Source: Epiperipatus broadwayi (lineage: Eukaryota; Onychophora; Udeonychophora; Euonychophora; Peripatidae). Taken from it: a stretch of DNA of 64,000 nt. The stretch is from contig JAQFVV010000002.1 in assembly GCA_028023455.1 (NCBI GenBank), positions 30,635,725 through 30,699,724 of the forward strand, in the 5' to 3' direction. Shown piece after piece: positions 44,421 to 55,867 of this stretch. The notes beneath the pieces were generated by a model that was not told where the DNA came from, searched no databases, and saw only the letters and a program-made list of their open reading frames with translations. The first letter of the stretch is position 1; each line of letters begins with the position of its first letter. Both the position numbers and the translations under genes were made by a program.

Positions 44421-45690
44421 TCCTTTTAGTGAGATATTCTTGCTTCCCTAACAAACTCATTAAGAGGATTCCATGTCTCAATGAAATTCCTGAAAATCCA
44501 AATTAGCAATTGTTGAAAATGTAGCACTTAATAGTAGATCTTTTAAAACATGAATATCAATTTTCTTATGAATATGATCGGAATAAGACCTATTTACTAA
44601 TGCAACTATCATTTAAATCTTGAAAGTGAACTAATTAATGACTTGTCCAACAGTATCTACTCGTAAGTGCACCGATAATATGAATTTCTCTGTAGTTTTG
44701 ATTCCTAACTATAGTGTAATTTATTAAGTCATTGTTTTGAACATGGGTCCTTTATAACAATTTTTTTGCCTAAACAAATTGTTTGTGGTAGTCAATCCAT
44801 ATATTGTGCAAGGATTCAATGACTGCGGACCATTTGAGCTTACAGCAATAATATCTTTATTTCAATAATTTTTGGCCAAAGTACTCATTATGCATTAAGT
44901 TTCCAAGAAGAAAAATAGTGATATTATTTCAATATATTATTAATTTTGATAATTTTTAACCAATAAATTATGAACTTTTAATTTAAATTAAGGGAAAATA
45001 CATATTAAAAAGCACACCATATAGTAGACACTTTCTCCATTCTGACGATAAACAGCCAGTTTGTCATGTTATTCTCAATTTAATAGTAATTCTAGATTTA
45101 AAACACTTCAAATGTGTTGTATTCTAGATTTAAAACACTTCAAATGTGTTGTATAATAATATACATATATATAATTAAGTAAAATATGTAACTATATATA
45201 TTTTTTTTATTAAGTCTTAGTAAGGAATGGATTCAAAATTATTTTTCTAAAGAGGCTTACATAACAAAAAGTAAAATGGCCATACGCTAGCAGTCTTCAA
45301 GATTTATCATTTTTAATGTATATTTAGTATTACATAAAAGTCATTGGAAAATTAAATGGTTAATATCAAATTACTTTATAGCCAAATTATTTAATTTTGT
45401 TTAAATTAAAATTTAATCTAATATTTTCTGTTAAGAATAATCGTAATCAATTTTCAAATATAAACTTTCAAAACGAAATGCCATTTGAAAGGATCTGAAA
45501 GTCCTTTGAAGTTTTTTTTTTTGTGTGTGAAAAGTTGATTTAAAAGTATATGTAAGTAGCATAATACGATGTTGTCTTAAAGTTTTTATAAGACCCGTAC
45601 CAACATTAAATAGTGTTATCTCAAAATCATCATCCTCATGATTGATAGCCACTATCCTAACTCAAGAAATAAAATGATATAAGAAGACAA
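44421..45690. other. AT-rich sequence with a 32-bp tandem duplication
   Basis: At 45089-45152 TCTAGATTTAAAACACTTCA... is repeated twice with a period of 32 bp. No gene recognised. Confidence 0.5.
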
Positions 45691-45691
45691 A

Positions 45692-45709
45692 AAGAGAGAG
45701 AGAGAGAGC

Positions 45710-45740
<31 letters not shown>

Positions 45741-45804
45741 AGAGGGAGAGGGGAAGAGGGAGGGGGAGAGGGAGGGGGAGGGGGAGAGGGAAAGAGAGAG
45801 AGAG
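45692..45804. repeat. GA-rich microsatellite
   Basis: About 110 bp of GA and GGGAGA repeats, pure purine on the + strand. Confidence 0.95.
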
Positions 45805-45939
45805 TTTTAAAATAATTATACAATTTAGTTTATTCTAATTCATCATTATACTAGTCACCTGATTATTTGATATCTTGTGATACTGTCTTTTAATTTCTTT
45901 TGCAATATTTTTTTTTTACTCGATTTCAATGCCTTATTT

Positions 45940-46105
45940 AATTGCAACTCTACACACTTTAATGGACGTGTTTCAATCCTCTCTACTCTCTAACTCTTCA
46001 GCCATCCATACCACTGAAAGGTTGATGATGGACTGCTCAAAGCCCTTGTTGATGCCAATATTATAGGCATACCCATGTTGACCTTAAGTTAATTTGACCT
46101 CTCAT
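45940..46105. repeat. Fragment related to fold-back element B
   Basis: CTTTAATGGACGTGTTTCAATCC and neighbouring text match 19935-20000 with decay. Only one arm part is present. Confidence 0.45.
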
Positions 46106-46119
46106 ATGTAGGACTTAAA

Positions 46120-46292
46120 CCACTAAACATCACATGATCACTATCATGGCCACAAGCTAGAAACTAGTCTGGGGATATTGGATGAGTAGGCACTAGATAG
46201 GGATTTTATGCACAAGCCTTCTGGCATCCATTGATTACTCTGATTGGCACAGGGTGGCACTATTGTATGGAGAGAGTTTTGCCTTGTTTAAT
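46120..46292 (+). mobile_element. Family A repeat, 5'-truncated half
   Basis: ACATCACATGATCAC leads straight into GCCACAAGCTAGAAACTAGT and C, TGGGG, TTGG, and the unit ends GGAGAGAGTTTTGCC. The hammerhead keeps the 3' half perfectly but the CTGATGA box is replaced (CTATCATGG). Confidence 0.7.
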
Positions 46293-46365
46293 GTAGGACT
46301 TAATATGTTCATTTAAATACACAGAAGAGGGATGGCAGAATACACACTGATTATAATATTGAACT

Positions 46366-46476
46366 ATAAATATAATGTATATACTTAACCTGGGATTTGA
46401 ACCCAGAAGCTTAAAAGTCTGGGTTCAAATACTCTTTAACTACATCTAGATTAAGTATATACATTATATTTGTATT
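46366..46476. repeat. Perfect-looking inverted repeat
   Basis: ATATAATGTATATACTTAA and CTGGGATTTGAACCCAG on the left face CTGGGTTCAAAT and TTAAGTATATACATTATAT on the right. The CTGGGTTCAAAT part resembles a tRNA box B. Confidence 0.7.
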
Positions 46477-46529
46477 TCAATATTGTAATTTTAGAATATT
46501 ATGAAGTATTAAATGAAATTTTTCCAATA

Positions 46530-48130
46530 TTTTTATGCTATGACAATAACTGGTCCATGTTCAACTTTTTTTCAATTAATATGGCAGAAAACACAGGCCT
46601 ATATATAACTAATTTTGTTGAAGTAATTATATTACCGCGATGAAGTAGTCTGACTTTTAACTTGTTTTTTTAGCAGCATTCCAAGATATTGAAATCAGTT
46701 CACATTTTCAAGCTAAGAACCATTGAAAGTAAATCTCAATGAAGATTTTTCCTTCAATCCTTCAATGCTGACTAATAAAGTTAGCTGGTTTATTGAACAT
46801 TTATTATTAAAGCTATATCTTTATAGGTTGCATTTAAAATGTTAGTATATTACGTCAATCATCCTTAATTGGCAATAGTAGTGTAGTCGTCAACATACTG
46901 AAATGTAGAAACCAAGAAAATAAAGTACTTGTTTTTGTTTTCAAAATACAAACTCTGCTGCCATATTTACATTGCATCTTATTTTCTGCTTCATTCAGCT
47001 GCCTAAAAAAAGTTGTAAAGATCTCTAATAAACTAAAGATCAGCCTTTCAAGCTAACGTACATGCACTTTTTATGAATATTAATACTAATAAATGAATAC
47101 TTTCACTTCCAACACAAGATAAAGTCTTTTCGAAAGAATAGAATGAATCCATCTATTCTTTCAACCCAAATGCTTATATATGGGCAAATCTTAAGCACTG
47201 GAAATGAAAGCGTGAGGATAAACCATTCACTTTAAATTACTTTTTACTATGTCTGAATGAATGACGCCCATGAAATTATCTAGAATTTACGAAACGTCAT
47301 TTTTAAATGAAACTAAACAAAGTTAATATATATCTGTGTTTAACATCACTTTTTATTTTAAATACCTCTGATTAGAACTACCATCAGAAATAATGTTTTC
47401 TGCCATATCGTCTACACACTGTACAATATGAATAGACTACCACAAATATTTTTATTTAACTGAGTCATATATTTTGACCGTATTGTTAAAAGCAATATAT
47501 AAATCATACTTTCACTTATGATATTTTCATTTTTGTCGTTTTCTGCTATCAAAGATCATGTCTATCGTGTTTTTGATTCTCTTAAAATATTCTGAATGAT
47601 CTATCTTATTCTAAAGTAATTATTGCAATCTTTTTTTAACTTCTCTATTTTACTAATTGGACGATAGAAGCATTCATAAGATTGGGGGGTGGGGATGCAT
47701 GAAGAATTTCAATAGTTTTGAAGCATCATGCATGATCTTATTTTAAAATTTCTTTAGGTACTTGCCAATTCCGCAGCCATTTTGTTTTTACGATTAGTTT
47801 GGGCTGTTTTATCTTAATCTAATGAATGTCTCTGACCATATTGAAATAAGCTGGACAGATGGATATATTGTTAAAAGCAAACATCCGAATTCGTATATTG
47901 TTATTTAGGTACCATCAAAATATTCTCTTCGCTTATTTGAAATATCATCATTATCATATAAAAGAAACCTCTCTATTGGTTTAATAGGATTGTATATAAT
48001 TTTTTGAGTCATTAATTACATTGATCATATCAACAAAAAGACTAAAGGGCTCATGAGTAGTATATTATTGTTTATCCTTTGCATTGTTAATCCATCAATC
48101 ATTCTTGTTTTTTTTTTTCAGTCACTGAAC
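46530..48130 (-). mobile_element. LINE family C relic with an inserted family D half
   Basis: Blocks parallel those of 5740-6260 (AATGAAATTTTTCCAATA, CAGCATTCCAAGATATTGAA, GTCGTCAACATACTGAAATG). At 47025-47340 a half copy of fold-back family D interrupts it; LINE text resumes to about 48130. Confidence 0.6.
47025..47340. repeat. Fold-back family D, half copy
   Basis: TCAGCCTTTCAAGCTAACG and AATGAATACTTTCACTTCCA match 52875-52960. The core holds ACGAAACGTC then ATTT: GAA, palindromic ACGT, C, which fit the 3' part of a hammerhead. The 5' core box is not recognisable. Confidence 0.55.
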
Positions 48131-48189
48131 ATCTGCTTTTAAATCCCTGTATTGTTATTATAAATATTGTTATAATATTGGGTTTCTAA

Positions 48190-48445
48190 CATCATTGAAA
48201 GAAAAGATTGAAGTGGAGTTGGGCTGGACATATTGCTATAAGACATAGTAATAGATGGACAGTTGACATCTTAAATCAAATTCCAAAGAGATTGCAAACA
48301 ATCTAGAGACCACATGTGAGATGGAGATGAAATAAGGATGTGTGATGGGGTGATGTGGAAAAGAGAGGTTTGTGATAGAAGGAGATGGACTGAACTTGGA
48401 GAGACCTTCATCCTGCAGTGGTTTGCTGATGATTGTTATAAAGAA
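48190..48445 (+). mobile_element. LINE family B, 3' end fragment
   Basis: Sense tail: AGTGGAGTTGGGCTGGACAT, ACCACATGTGAGATGGAGAT, GAGAGACCTTCATCCTGCAG. Followed by a second copy. Confidence 0.75.
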
Positions 48446-48499
48446 AATATTGAAAATGAAATACGTTAGTGAGAGACCAATCAAATGTCAGTGATGTCA

Positions 48500-48765
48500 T
48501 CAAAAGAATCTGGAGATTGAAATGGAGCTGGGATAGGCATATTGTTAAAAAAGATACTAATAGATGGACATTTGAAAAGTTTTAAATTGTATTCTGAAAC
48601 AAGTCCTAGAAGAAAATGATAGGTGAGATGGATGAATGAAATAAGGATGTTGGCTGGTATGATGTGAAAAATGAAGCTATAGATGGAAGAAACTGAATTA
48701 AATTTGGATGGACCTTCAACTTGCAATAGATTAGTAATGGTTGAAAAGGATGGTGATGATGATTG
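48500..48765 (+). mobile_element. LINE family B, 3' end fragment
   Basis: Second adjacent sense tail, more diverged (GAAATGGAGCTGGGATAGGC, GATAGGTGAGATGGATGAAT). Confidence 0.7.
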
Positions 48766-49347
48766 TGAAGCTTTTTCTCTATATTTTGTGACTAATAAAG
48801 TTGTTGTTAGTGAAGTGGTTCGATCTAAGTTTGATCCGAGCTTCATGATATTCCACCCATTGATCTAATTTGAACCCCATTACTAATTGTAAATATTTCC
48901 TGATTCTGTAATGAAATTTTATACCCTTTTCCATATATGTCTGACTTCGGTTAAAAACTGCTCTGTTATTTAAATATTTATTAAAACTAATTATGTTATA
49001 TTTAATTCTATTTATACTGCCAATTATACTATGGTAAACTAATAATAAAATAATGCTCTTTAAAGAGGATTTAGTGATTTAATCAGGTGTGTATTGCTTA
49101 TAAATGGTTAAATATGCGTTAGCATAAGATTTCATTACACTGGAAAGTTTTTTTTATATTTTGCAATTTTGTCAAATTTATATGATCAAAAGTTACATTC
49201 CTTTGATAAGTTTTAAATCGTCCTTTTTCAAAGACAATGGGGAATCTTTCATAAATTAATTCAAAATGACAAGTTTAATTTAAGGGCGGTTCTAATTTAA
49301 AATCGTTTGTTTAGATTTTACAAATTCATTTTCTAAGTAGAAAATGA
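48766..49347. other. AT-rich sequence, nothing recognised
   Basis: No element or coding block identified. Confidence 0.4.
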
Positions 49348-49539
49348 ATTCAAAATAATGGATTTGAAGGTCTTATCGAAGTAATGGATCGATTTTCAAT
49401 TGGAGAAATTCCTTTTAGTAACAAGACAAAAGCTTTAGCTGTAAGGCATAGAGATCAGAATGGGTGGGAAAATCACAGAAAGGAGCATATAAATACCCTG
49501 AAAAATTACCTAGAAGCAGCCATTACTTTCAATTTTTAA
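49348..49539 (+). other. Unassigned coding-like segment (63 residues)
   Basis: One frame is open from just after a TGA (49345) to a TAA (49537) and has a protein-like composition: NGFEGLIEVMDRFSIGEIPF, then KTKALAVRHRDQNGWENH and EHINTLKNYLEAAITFNF. It has no early start codon. I do not recognise the family. It could be a mobile-element relic or an exon of an unrelated gene. There is no clear AG or GT at its edges. Confidence 0.4.
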
Positions 49540-50758
49540 GAAGAGTTGCCACCGGAAATTATGTCCATTTTAATATTGAACCTTAATTGTATTCGCAGTA
49601 TGGCATGTGGCTAACTTCGGGGATCTGATTGCTGGATCCCGAAGTTCCCCAATAAATCTTCAAATGTTGCTGCTAAAATAGAACTCTCAAATACCAAATC
49701 GTAAGCTGCCTAAAATCCATAATGAAACTAATCTACAAAATGAATTTTATTTGAGTTAACACACACCTACGTTTCTTCTAAACCTAACCGGACTCTGTGC
49801 TCCTAAATCAACAAGCAAGTCACGAAGGACTGGTAATTTTTAATTTTGATTAAACCGCAACTTTCCAATCTATTCATGAACTATCTCGCTAATTACATTA
49901 AAAGTAATTATTGCCTTAAATCTTGTTTATTCATCTAATTATGCTTAAAATTGTTACACAGTAATTCTCTATGTTGTTACATCTCTAGTTCTAAATTAAT
50001 ACTTTAATAATTTTCTTTTTCTTCCTATGGCAGTTTATTTTGACTAACTCTTAATTGTATTTGTTTTAATGATTATTATCATTTACTTCCGATATAATAT
50101 GCCAATAATACTCTCAACTCGATAATGTTTTTGTTGAAATTTATCCTAAGAAAATATTTACCATATAAAGTTTTATAGCCTATTTCTTGCCTATAAGAAC
50201 TAAATTAATAATAGTTCTACTAATTATTGGGTTGAAAGATTTATTTAATTATTTGATATAATTTTACCAAGAGCTGATATAAATTTTATTAACTTAACTT
50301 ATAGCTACTCTGCTCGACTAGGTTCATTTAATTTCTAAAAGATTATTCACATGTGTTAATTTGAATTCATTAAGGGTTTGACGAAGTTTTGTGAGGGAGA
50401 GAAATATATTTTCTGAGTTAAGCCTGGTCTTCCAGCATTCGTGTTTGGGGGAAGCATGATATGAAGGGGCATTATTATATAATTGGGTTTAGGCGTTTGC
50501 CTATCGTAAGTTTGATTTTAATATTATTGACCAAGTCATCATATCAAGCATTTATATTATATAATTTGGGCTTAAATTTAATGTTATGACAATTATATTA
50601 TTTCTGTTCCTAACGTTGCTAGCACAAATGATCTCTTGATTTCTTGGGTTTTGCCATTCTTGTGGTATTATTTTATAATTGATTGAAACATAAAACAAAT
50701 GTTATTTTCTCATTTGTTCATCGCTTGGTTGGAACACCAAAGGTTTGTGGCTAAGTCC
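49540..50758. other. AT-rich sequence with one GC-rich hairpin
   Basis: At 49613-49646 AACTTCGGGGATC and GGATCCCGAAGTT form a 13-bp hairpin with one bulge and a short loop. Otherwise nothing was recognised; parts may belong to an old LTR. Confidence 0.4.
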
Positions 50759-50974
50759 CTACCTGGCTTTCCCGTGTTCCACAACTATTCGCATGGCCAA
50801 AAGGTACTTGTTGAAACAAGTAGCCATTGATCTTCTTGAATCTTCGACAAAACCATTCACTTCATACTCATTCAAATGTTCATAACGTGTTAGTACCGTT
50901 TTCATTGCTGAATTCAAGTAATGGCCCACATTTTGCTTTGTAATTTGTGACAAATTGATTCCTTTTAAAATCAA
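50759..50974 (-). pseudogene. Possible PIF/Harbinger-type transposase fragment
   Basis: The frame ends with SMATCFNKYLLAMRIVVEHG then KAR and a stop. FN..L..AR..VE.xFG.xKARW is the conserved C-terminal block around the last catalytic glutamate in Harbinger-type transposases; a stop stands where W is expected. The upstream 50 residues are not recognisable. The similarity is short, so the call is tentative. Confidence 0.3.
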
Positions 50975-52806
50975 CTTATTTTACATTTCTATGCAAGTCT
51001 AAATAATCGTACTTTGCCAAGTGCTTAATTGAAATCATACTTTTGTATTTCTCATGCTTTCCATAAACTGATTTATAGAGTATTGGAAGACAAATTTCGC
51101 TTCCTTTTTAATAAATTAGAAACGTATTTTCGTTTTATATAAATATCAAAGTAATAGTCAACATACATAACTCATTTGACATATATGCTATACATATTTT
51201 AATCACACATCTGTTTTGTCGGAGCATAGGTTAGATATATATATATATACCTATACCTTAGGTACTTATGCATCAATTATTGGCATATATAAAAGAAAAA
51301 CCACCATTAGCTTTGTATATTGTAATTTCATGTTTTAAGACTAGAGATAATTTATGCAAATCATCATCATCATTTATATAATCATTGCTTGTATTAAATA
51401 TTATATATTATACTTGGTGTCTGACCCATCATTATTTATTTATTAGATTAAGTATTAATGTTTACTGTTATTTTGGCAACCCAAATATATATGTATTGAC
51501 TTATTCAGAGATATCCGTAAATAGTTCTATCCTGCATTATTTTAGAATCAGTTAACTAGTCTCATTAGTAATCATATCCATTGAGCTAGTTTGTGGCGCA
51601 TATTATCATTGTACGGCCATTATAGGTCATACTTTGGGTGTTTGATCTAGGATCTTGGGATGGAGGAATCCAAACTGGTCTCGAATCAAATCAAGATCAG
51701 GATGGCTCGAAGTTCTTCTATGATCTAAGGTTGTGTTGGAGGTAGGACATATTGAGCGGTACATTAGAAAATTGGGATTTATTCTGTATGGGAACTCAAA
51801 GATGGATTTTCACCTATCCATATTGCATTCCTTAAGAGCGTCCTTTAATTCTGCTAATATAGCATGCTTGAAAATCGAAATGAGTGTTTTTAATGTTTAC
51901 TTGCTGTTGAAATTTGACATGTGTGGGCATTTTCTTCTAAGAATCAGTATCAATCTGGGTGTGAGGTAGAGCTTTTTTTAAATGGGGCTATCATTTTTGC
52001 CGAATACTAATCTATAATCTACCTTACAAGTGGGTCATATGATAACATCTGGCACATTTTGATTCCAGTCTTGAACGCGAAAGCATTCACTTTCCTTTAT
52101 GGAAAATTTTTTGTCCAAACAAAATATTTGGGTTAATCAATTTGTGTGTTTGTATAAAAATTTTCAATTTTATAGCATCCAATTCACGTTCATGAAGCTA
52201 TGTGTTTGGGTAAAAATTCAATAACAGCAAATCGTTCATATTTACAGAACCAATTCTATTATTTCAGTAAATGTACCCCATTGGTTTATTTTTGCAATTG
52301 TTTGATGCAATAAGATGAACCAACCAGAAATAACATCGTTCTTCTTCTGAATTTAACATCAATGACTAAACATTGATAAAATGGATAAAGGTGTAAGTAG
52401 TTTTTCTTTACACATTCAAATTACATGAATTAAAGAAAACCAAATTAAATCGTTCAGCTAATCCAATCTCACGTAGCCTTCTTCCCACTTGATGGAAAAA
52501 ATATACAACTTTTACAGAAAAATTTGTCCTCTGATGCGAGTAAGCTTTCTCTCTTTGGAAGATAAGTTTCACTAAATGTTTGTCTGAAAGTTTATAATTA
52601 CATATTGGACCATTTTCATTACCTCAAATTAATTGTTAAATGTTTTTTAGAAAAATTTAAACTTTATATTAACTTATACTATTAGAATAGTATATGGTTA
52701 GTATTTAACGCAAAGTTTAATGGAATATTATGCCTTTTTTTAGGTGTTCATCATCTTATCAATGACGTACTAGCATAGGAATAAAACCTGGGATCTTTAG
52801 ATTTAT
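50975..52806. other. AT-rich sequence with unassigned open frames
   Basis: A 78-residue + frame (51733-51969) and a minus-strand stretch over the same bases (PTSNTTLDHRRTSSHPDLDL) both look protein-like, but neither matches a family I know. No splice-flanked TDP1 coding was found. Confidence 0.35.
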
Positions 52807-53323
52807 AATACTGAATTTAAATAAGCATTTATTTTATATAGCGTATGTTTACAATTGTATTACATTCAAATATCAGCCTTTCAAGCTAATTGTGCATACA
52901 CTTTTGCGAGTGTTAATAATAATAATAAATGAATACTTTCTCTTCAATACAAGATATAGTATTTATGCAGGAATAAAATGAATCACTTATTCCAACGACT
53001 CAAATGCTTATGTATGATTAAGTTTCAGTTAGAATGACGTTTAGTAAATTCTAGACAATTTCACCGACATCATTCACTCAGACATCGTATATAGTAATTT
53101 AAAGTGACTGTTCCATCCTCACGCTTTCCTTGCCAGTACTTCAGATTTGCTCATATATAAGCATTTGAGTCGTAGGAATAAGTGATTCATTTTATTCCTG
53201 CATAAGTACTATATCTTGTATTGGAGAGAAAGTATTCATTTATTATTATTAACACTCGCAAACGCATATGCACAATTAGCTTGAAAGGCTCATATTTGAA
53301 TGTAATACTGAATTTAAGAAACT
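52807..53323. mobile_element. Fold-back family D, complete copy with flanking repeats
   Basis: Inverted arms (about 52868-53030 and 53140-53308) pair closely (TCAGCCTTTCAAGCTAATTG with its complement). The left side has an extra unpaired leader with TTTATTTTATATAGCG shared with the copy at 29262. TAATACTGAATTTAA occurs at about 52806-52820 and 53308-53322, a 15-bp target duplication of the size left by retroposition rather than by DNA transposons. A hammerhead-like segment is in the core on the minus strand (TGAAATT/AATTTA stem II, then AAACGTC). Confidence 0.7.
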
Positions 53324-54325
53324 TTAGATTCATATATATTGAATTTAAAATGATGTTTTAACTAATCAAGTCTTTGACAGAATAGCCTAATTGATTAAAA
53401 TATCACCTTAAATTCAATATTCATGAATTTTTTTAAGTCCTAGATTTACTTCTCATGCTAATATCATGGCCGATATTATTTTAAACATTGTGTTATGTAG
53501 TAATCTATATGCTATTACTAACAGTTGAAAGTGTTTAAAAAAGTTAAATTATACTTGGAATTTTTCTAAAGACATTTAACAATAAATATTAAATGGTGCA
53601 AATAGTTCAGCATATAATTATAAGTTTCACTAAGATTATTATATAACAATATTACATCTTGATAACTTGTTAAGACTAACTCTATCCTGCATTCCAAAGA
53701 CTTCTTAGCAAGCAGGGTGTGCTTTGTATATACACTAGCGTCTCTTTTTATGCAGTAGATAGGTTCCTTAGAAAACCTGCATTAAAAAAAATCGCACAAA
53801 AATAGACTTAACTTATATTGAAAAATGTGGGATACATTCTGTAATTTTCAAAAATCGCATAAAACCAAAGCAAGAAGGTAAAATTATTTTAAAATTCGCA
53901 TAAAAAATAAGGAAATAAAATATGTCTAATAAAAAATTTCAAATATTTGAAAAAAATTGATACAAGACAAACTTTTTTTATTAATTATTTAATTTTATTC
54001 AAAACAATATATTTTGGTGTGTAATTTATTTTACATTTTTTCATACATATTTTAATCATTATTGTATTTGACAATATGCGGTTCGTTTGTGAACTAGTAA
54101 GATATCAGATTCGTCACAAGAGGAAATACAATTAGTGCCAACTTCAGTCTCTTGCTGTATTAATGGTTTTCTGTTGACAATGTAATCGGTAATTAAACTT
54201 TGAGATGATGATTTTATTAATTGTTTATGAAGCTCACAATATCCAGACTGTTATGTCTAGCTGTTAGAGAAGGCACTTCCACGAATGCAACTATATACAT
54301 ATAACACTTCCACGAATGTGTTAAT

Positions 54326-54540
54326 AATGACTAACGGTTAAATTTTCTTTTATACACATATATACATGGAGAAACTTTTAGACAGAAAAAAGTTACAAGT
54401 AAAAATATTTAAGAACTTTTAAAGATACATTCTTTTTAAGTAGAAATTAAAAGTTATTAAATATTTGTACTTGTAACTTTTTTCTGTCTAAAAGTTTCTC
54501 CACGTACAGTATATATGTGTATAAAAGAAAATATAAACAT
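54326..54540. repeat. Nested fold-back, near-perfect arms
   Basis: TATACACATATATACATGGA and AACTTTTAGACAGAAAAAAG on the left are mirrored by CTTTTTTCTGTCTAAAAGTT and CACGTACAGTATATATGTGT on the right. High identity of arms suggests it is younger than its host transposon. Confidence 0.8.
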
Positions 54541-54576
54541 ACACATACATAACACAGACTTACAACTATTTGGCTC

Positions 54577-54897
54577 TCATTGGAATTTAAAAACTGGTTC
54601 ATAATTAGTGTCATTAACAAGAAAATGATTTTGCAATTGATTAGAAAGTTGAAGACTTTCTTGAATCATTTTTGTTGTGAAACAAACAGGTTCCACTTCT
54701 GTTTCATTATCTTTTTCTAAATCTTCTACGGTATCTAAATTTACTGTCAAACCTTTTTCCAACAGGCATTTAAAGTATGTAAAATTTGATGCATGTATAT
54801 AAAACTGGGAAATCTCGATTTTAGGTAAAGTATGAACTTCTTTATCGCATAAAAGAAAACCACATAAAAAGATATTAAGAAGAAACGTGAATGGCAT
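54577..54897 (-). pseudogene. pogo/Tigger-like transposase, C-terminal remnant
   Basis: The 106-residue frame ends with VEDLEKDNETEVEPVCFTTK then MIQESLQLSNQLQNHFLVND. Acidic linker followed by (V/F)FTTK..xE.L.L..QL.N..L..D is the usual tail of Tigger-type transposases. The DDD catalytic core is absent (deleted). Direction is minus, as expected from the terminal repeats having no polarity of their own. Confidence 0.55.
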
Positions 54898-55039
54898 AAC
54901 TTCAAAATTGCATTAAAAAAATTCACCAAAAAGAGACCCAGGTGTACTTGTATTTAGGAAAAAAATTAATACAAACTTATTGTTGATATATCAGTTGTTT
55001 TTATTGATTAAACCATCAAAACATAATGTGATCATTATT

Positions 55040-55350
55040 TCATATGCTTATACAGGCTGTTAGTAAGGGTAACAAACTTTTCATACAGTATGTCATCAAG
55101 TGTAAGCCTTCATAATCAATGTTTTGTGCATAAAATCCTTATCTAGTGCCTACTAATTCAATATCCTCAGACTAAGATTTAGCTGCAGTGTTCTCAAACC
55201 CAAGGCTCCTCACTGATGAAAGCCACAAATTAGAAACTAGTCTGGGGATATTGGATGAGTAGGCACTAGATAGAGAATTTATGCCCAAACTTTCTTGCAT
55301 CCATTGACTACAAAGCCTTGCACTTGGTGGCATTACTATATGAAGAGCTT
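55040..55350 (+). mobile_element. Family A repeat copy
   Basis: A forward end (TATGCTTATACAGGCTGTTA, ACTTTTCATACAGTATG) is followed by an inverted half ending GAAGAGCTTGTCAC. It lies between the two pogo-like copies and carries the best-preserved family A hammerhead. Confidence 0.75.
55200..55254 (+). ncRNA. Family A hammerhead ribozyme (best copy)
   Basis: CCAA (55200-55203), CCTCA (55208-55212), CTGATGA (55213-55219), AAGCCACAAATTA (stem II region), GAA (55233-55235), ACTAGT palindrome (55236-55241), C (55242, expected cleavage site), TGGGG (55243-55247), ATA, TTGG (55251-55254). Stem I forms from CCTCA/TGGGG and CCAA/TTGG with an internal loop between. Stem III is short and self-complementary, as in hammerheads that work as dimers. 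Only stem II is weakened here (AGC..ATT; other copies have AGC..GCT). Confidence 0.8.
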
Positions 55351-55865
55351 GTCACTTTTTGCTTAATTGAGTTATCTATCAGGTTTGGTAATATAACCAG
55401 ATTTTGAATTTGGCTATTTTTAGACCATCTTTTCTAGGTCCTTGCACCTTAATGACAGACAGGGATCTCTAAATAGGACTTTGCTAAATATACAAAAAGT
55501 TGCCAATTGAAACTCTTGACCAATTCAATTCCTTGGAGACTTATTACTGATTGTATTACCTCATACAAATAATCTTAACTATGAAATTGTAGTTTCCTCC
55601 AAGTCAAAGGCTTTGCATTTTTACATTCTTGAACACTCTTGTATACTGGGAAAAAAATGTTGCAGTCAGAATCGTATATATAATTAAAGCGTGGAAATGT
55701 AATTGTCCAAACACATAATCTCATTTTTATAGCTACACCCTAGGTGTGATTTATGAAATGAGCTTTGTCATGACCTAGCTGATTAAAGGAACTGAGGATA
55801 CTAAGATACAACAACAACAAAATAGAGAAATTTTGAGAAGCAATATAGATATAAAGAAAAGAGTT
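55351..55865. other. AT-rich sequence, nothing recognised
   Basis: No gene or element identified. Confidence 0.4.
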
Positions 55866-55867
55866 TA

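Larger units (their letters stand above)
53733..54944 (-). mobile_element. pogo/Tigger-like DNA transposon, copy 1
   Basis: Ends CACTAGCGTCTCTTTTTATG and CACCTGGGTGAG-type complement (GAGACCCAGGTG on +) are inverted terminal repeats; TA stands on both sides (53731-53732 and 54945-54946). TA target duplication plus a transposase tail inside fits the pogo/Tigger group. A separate fold-back lies nested at 54326-54540. Confidence 0.7.

Noticed and set aside
45692-45804. Regulatory purine tract
   Set aside because: It is a simple GA microsatellite with no promoter or gene next to it.
50745-50760. LWLSP reading on + strand, like the next TDP1 exon
   Set aside because: The acceptor AG would leave the wrong phase by one base, the following residues do not match TDP1, and the opposite strand carries a transposase-like block over the same bases.
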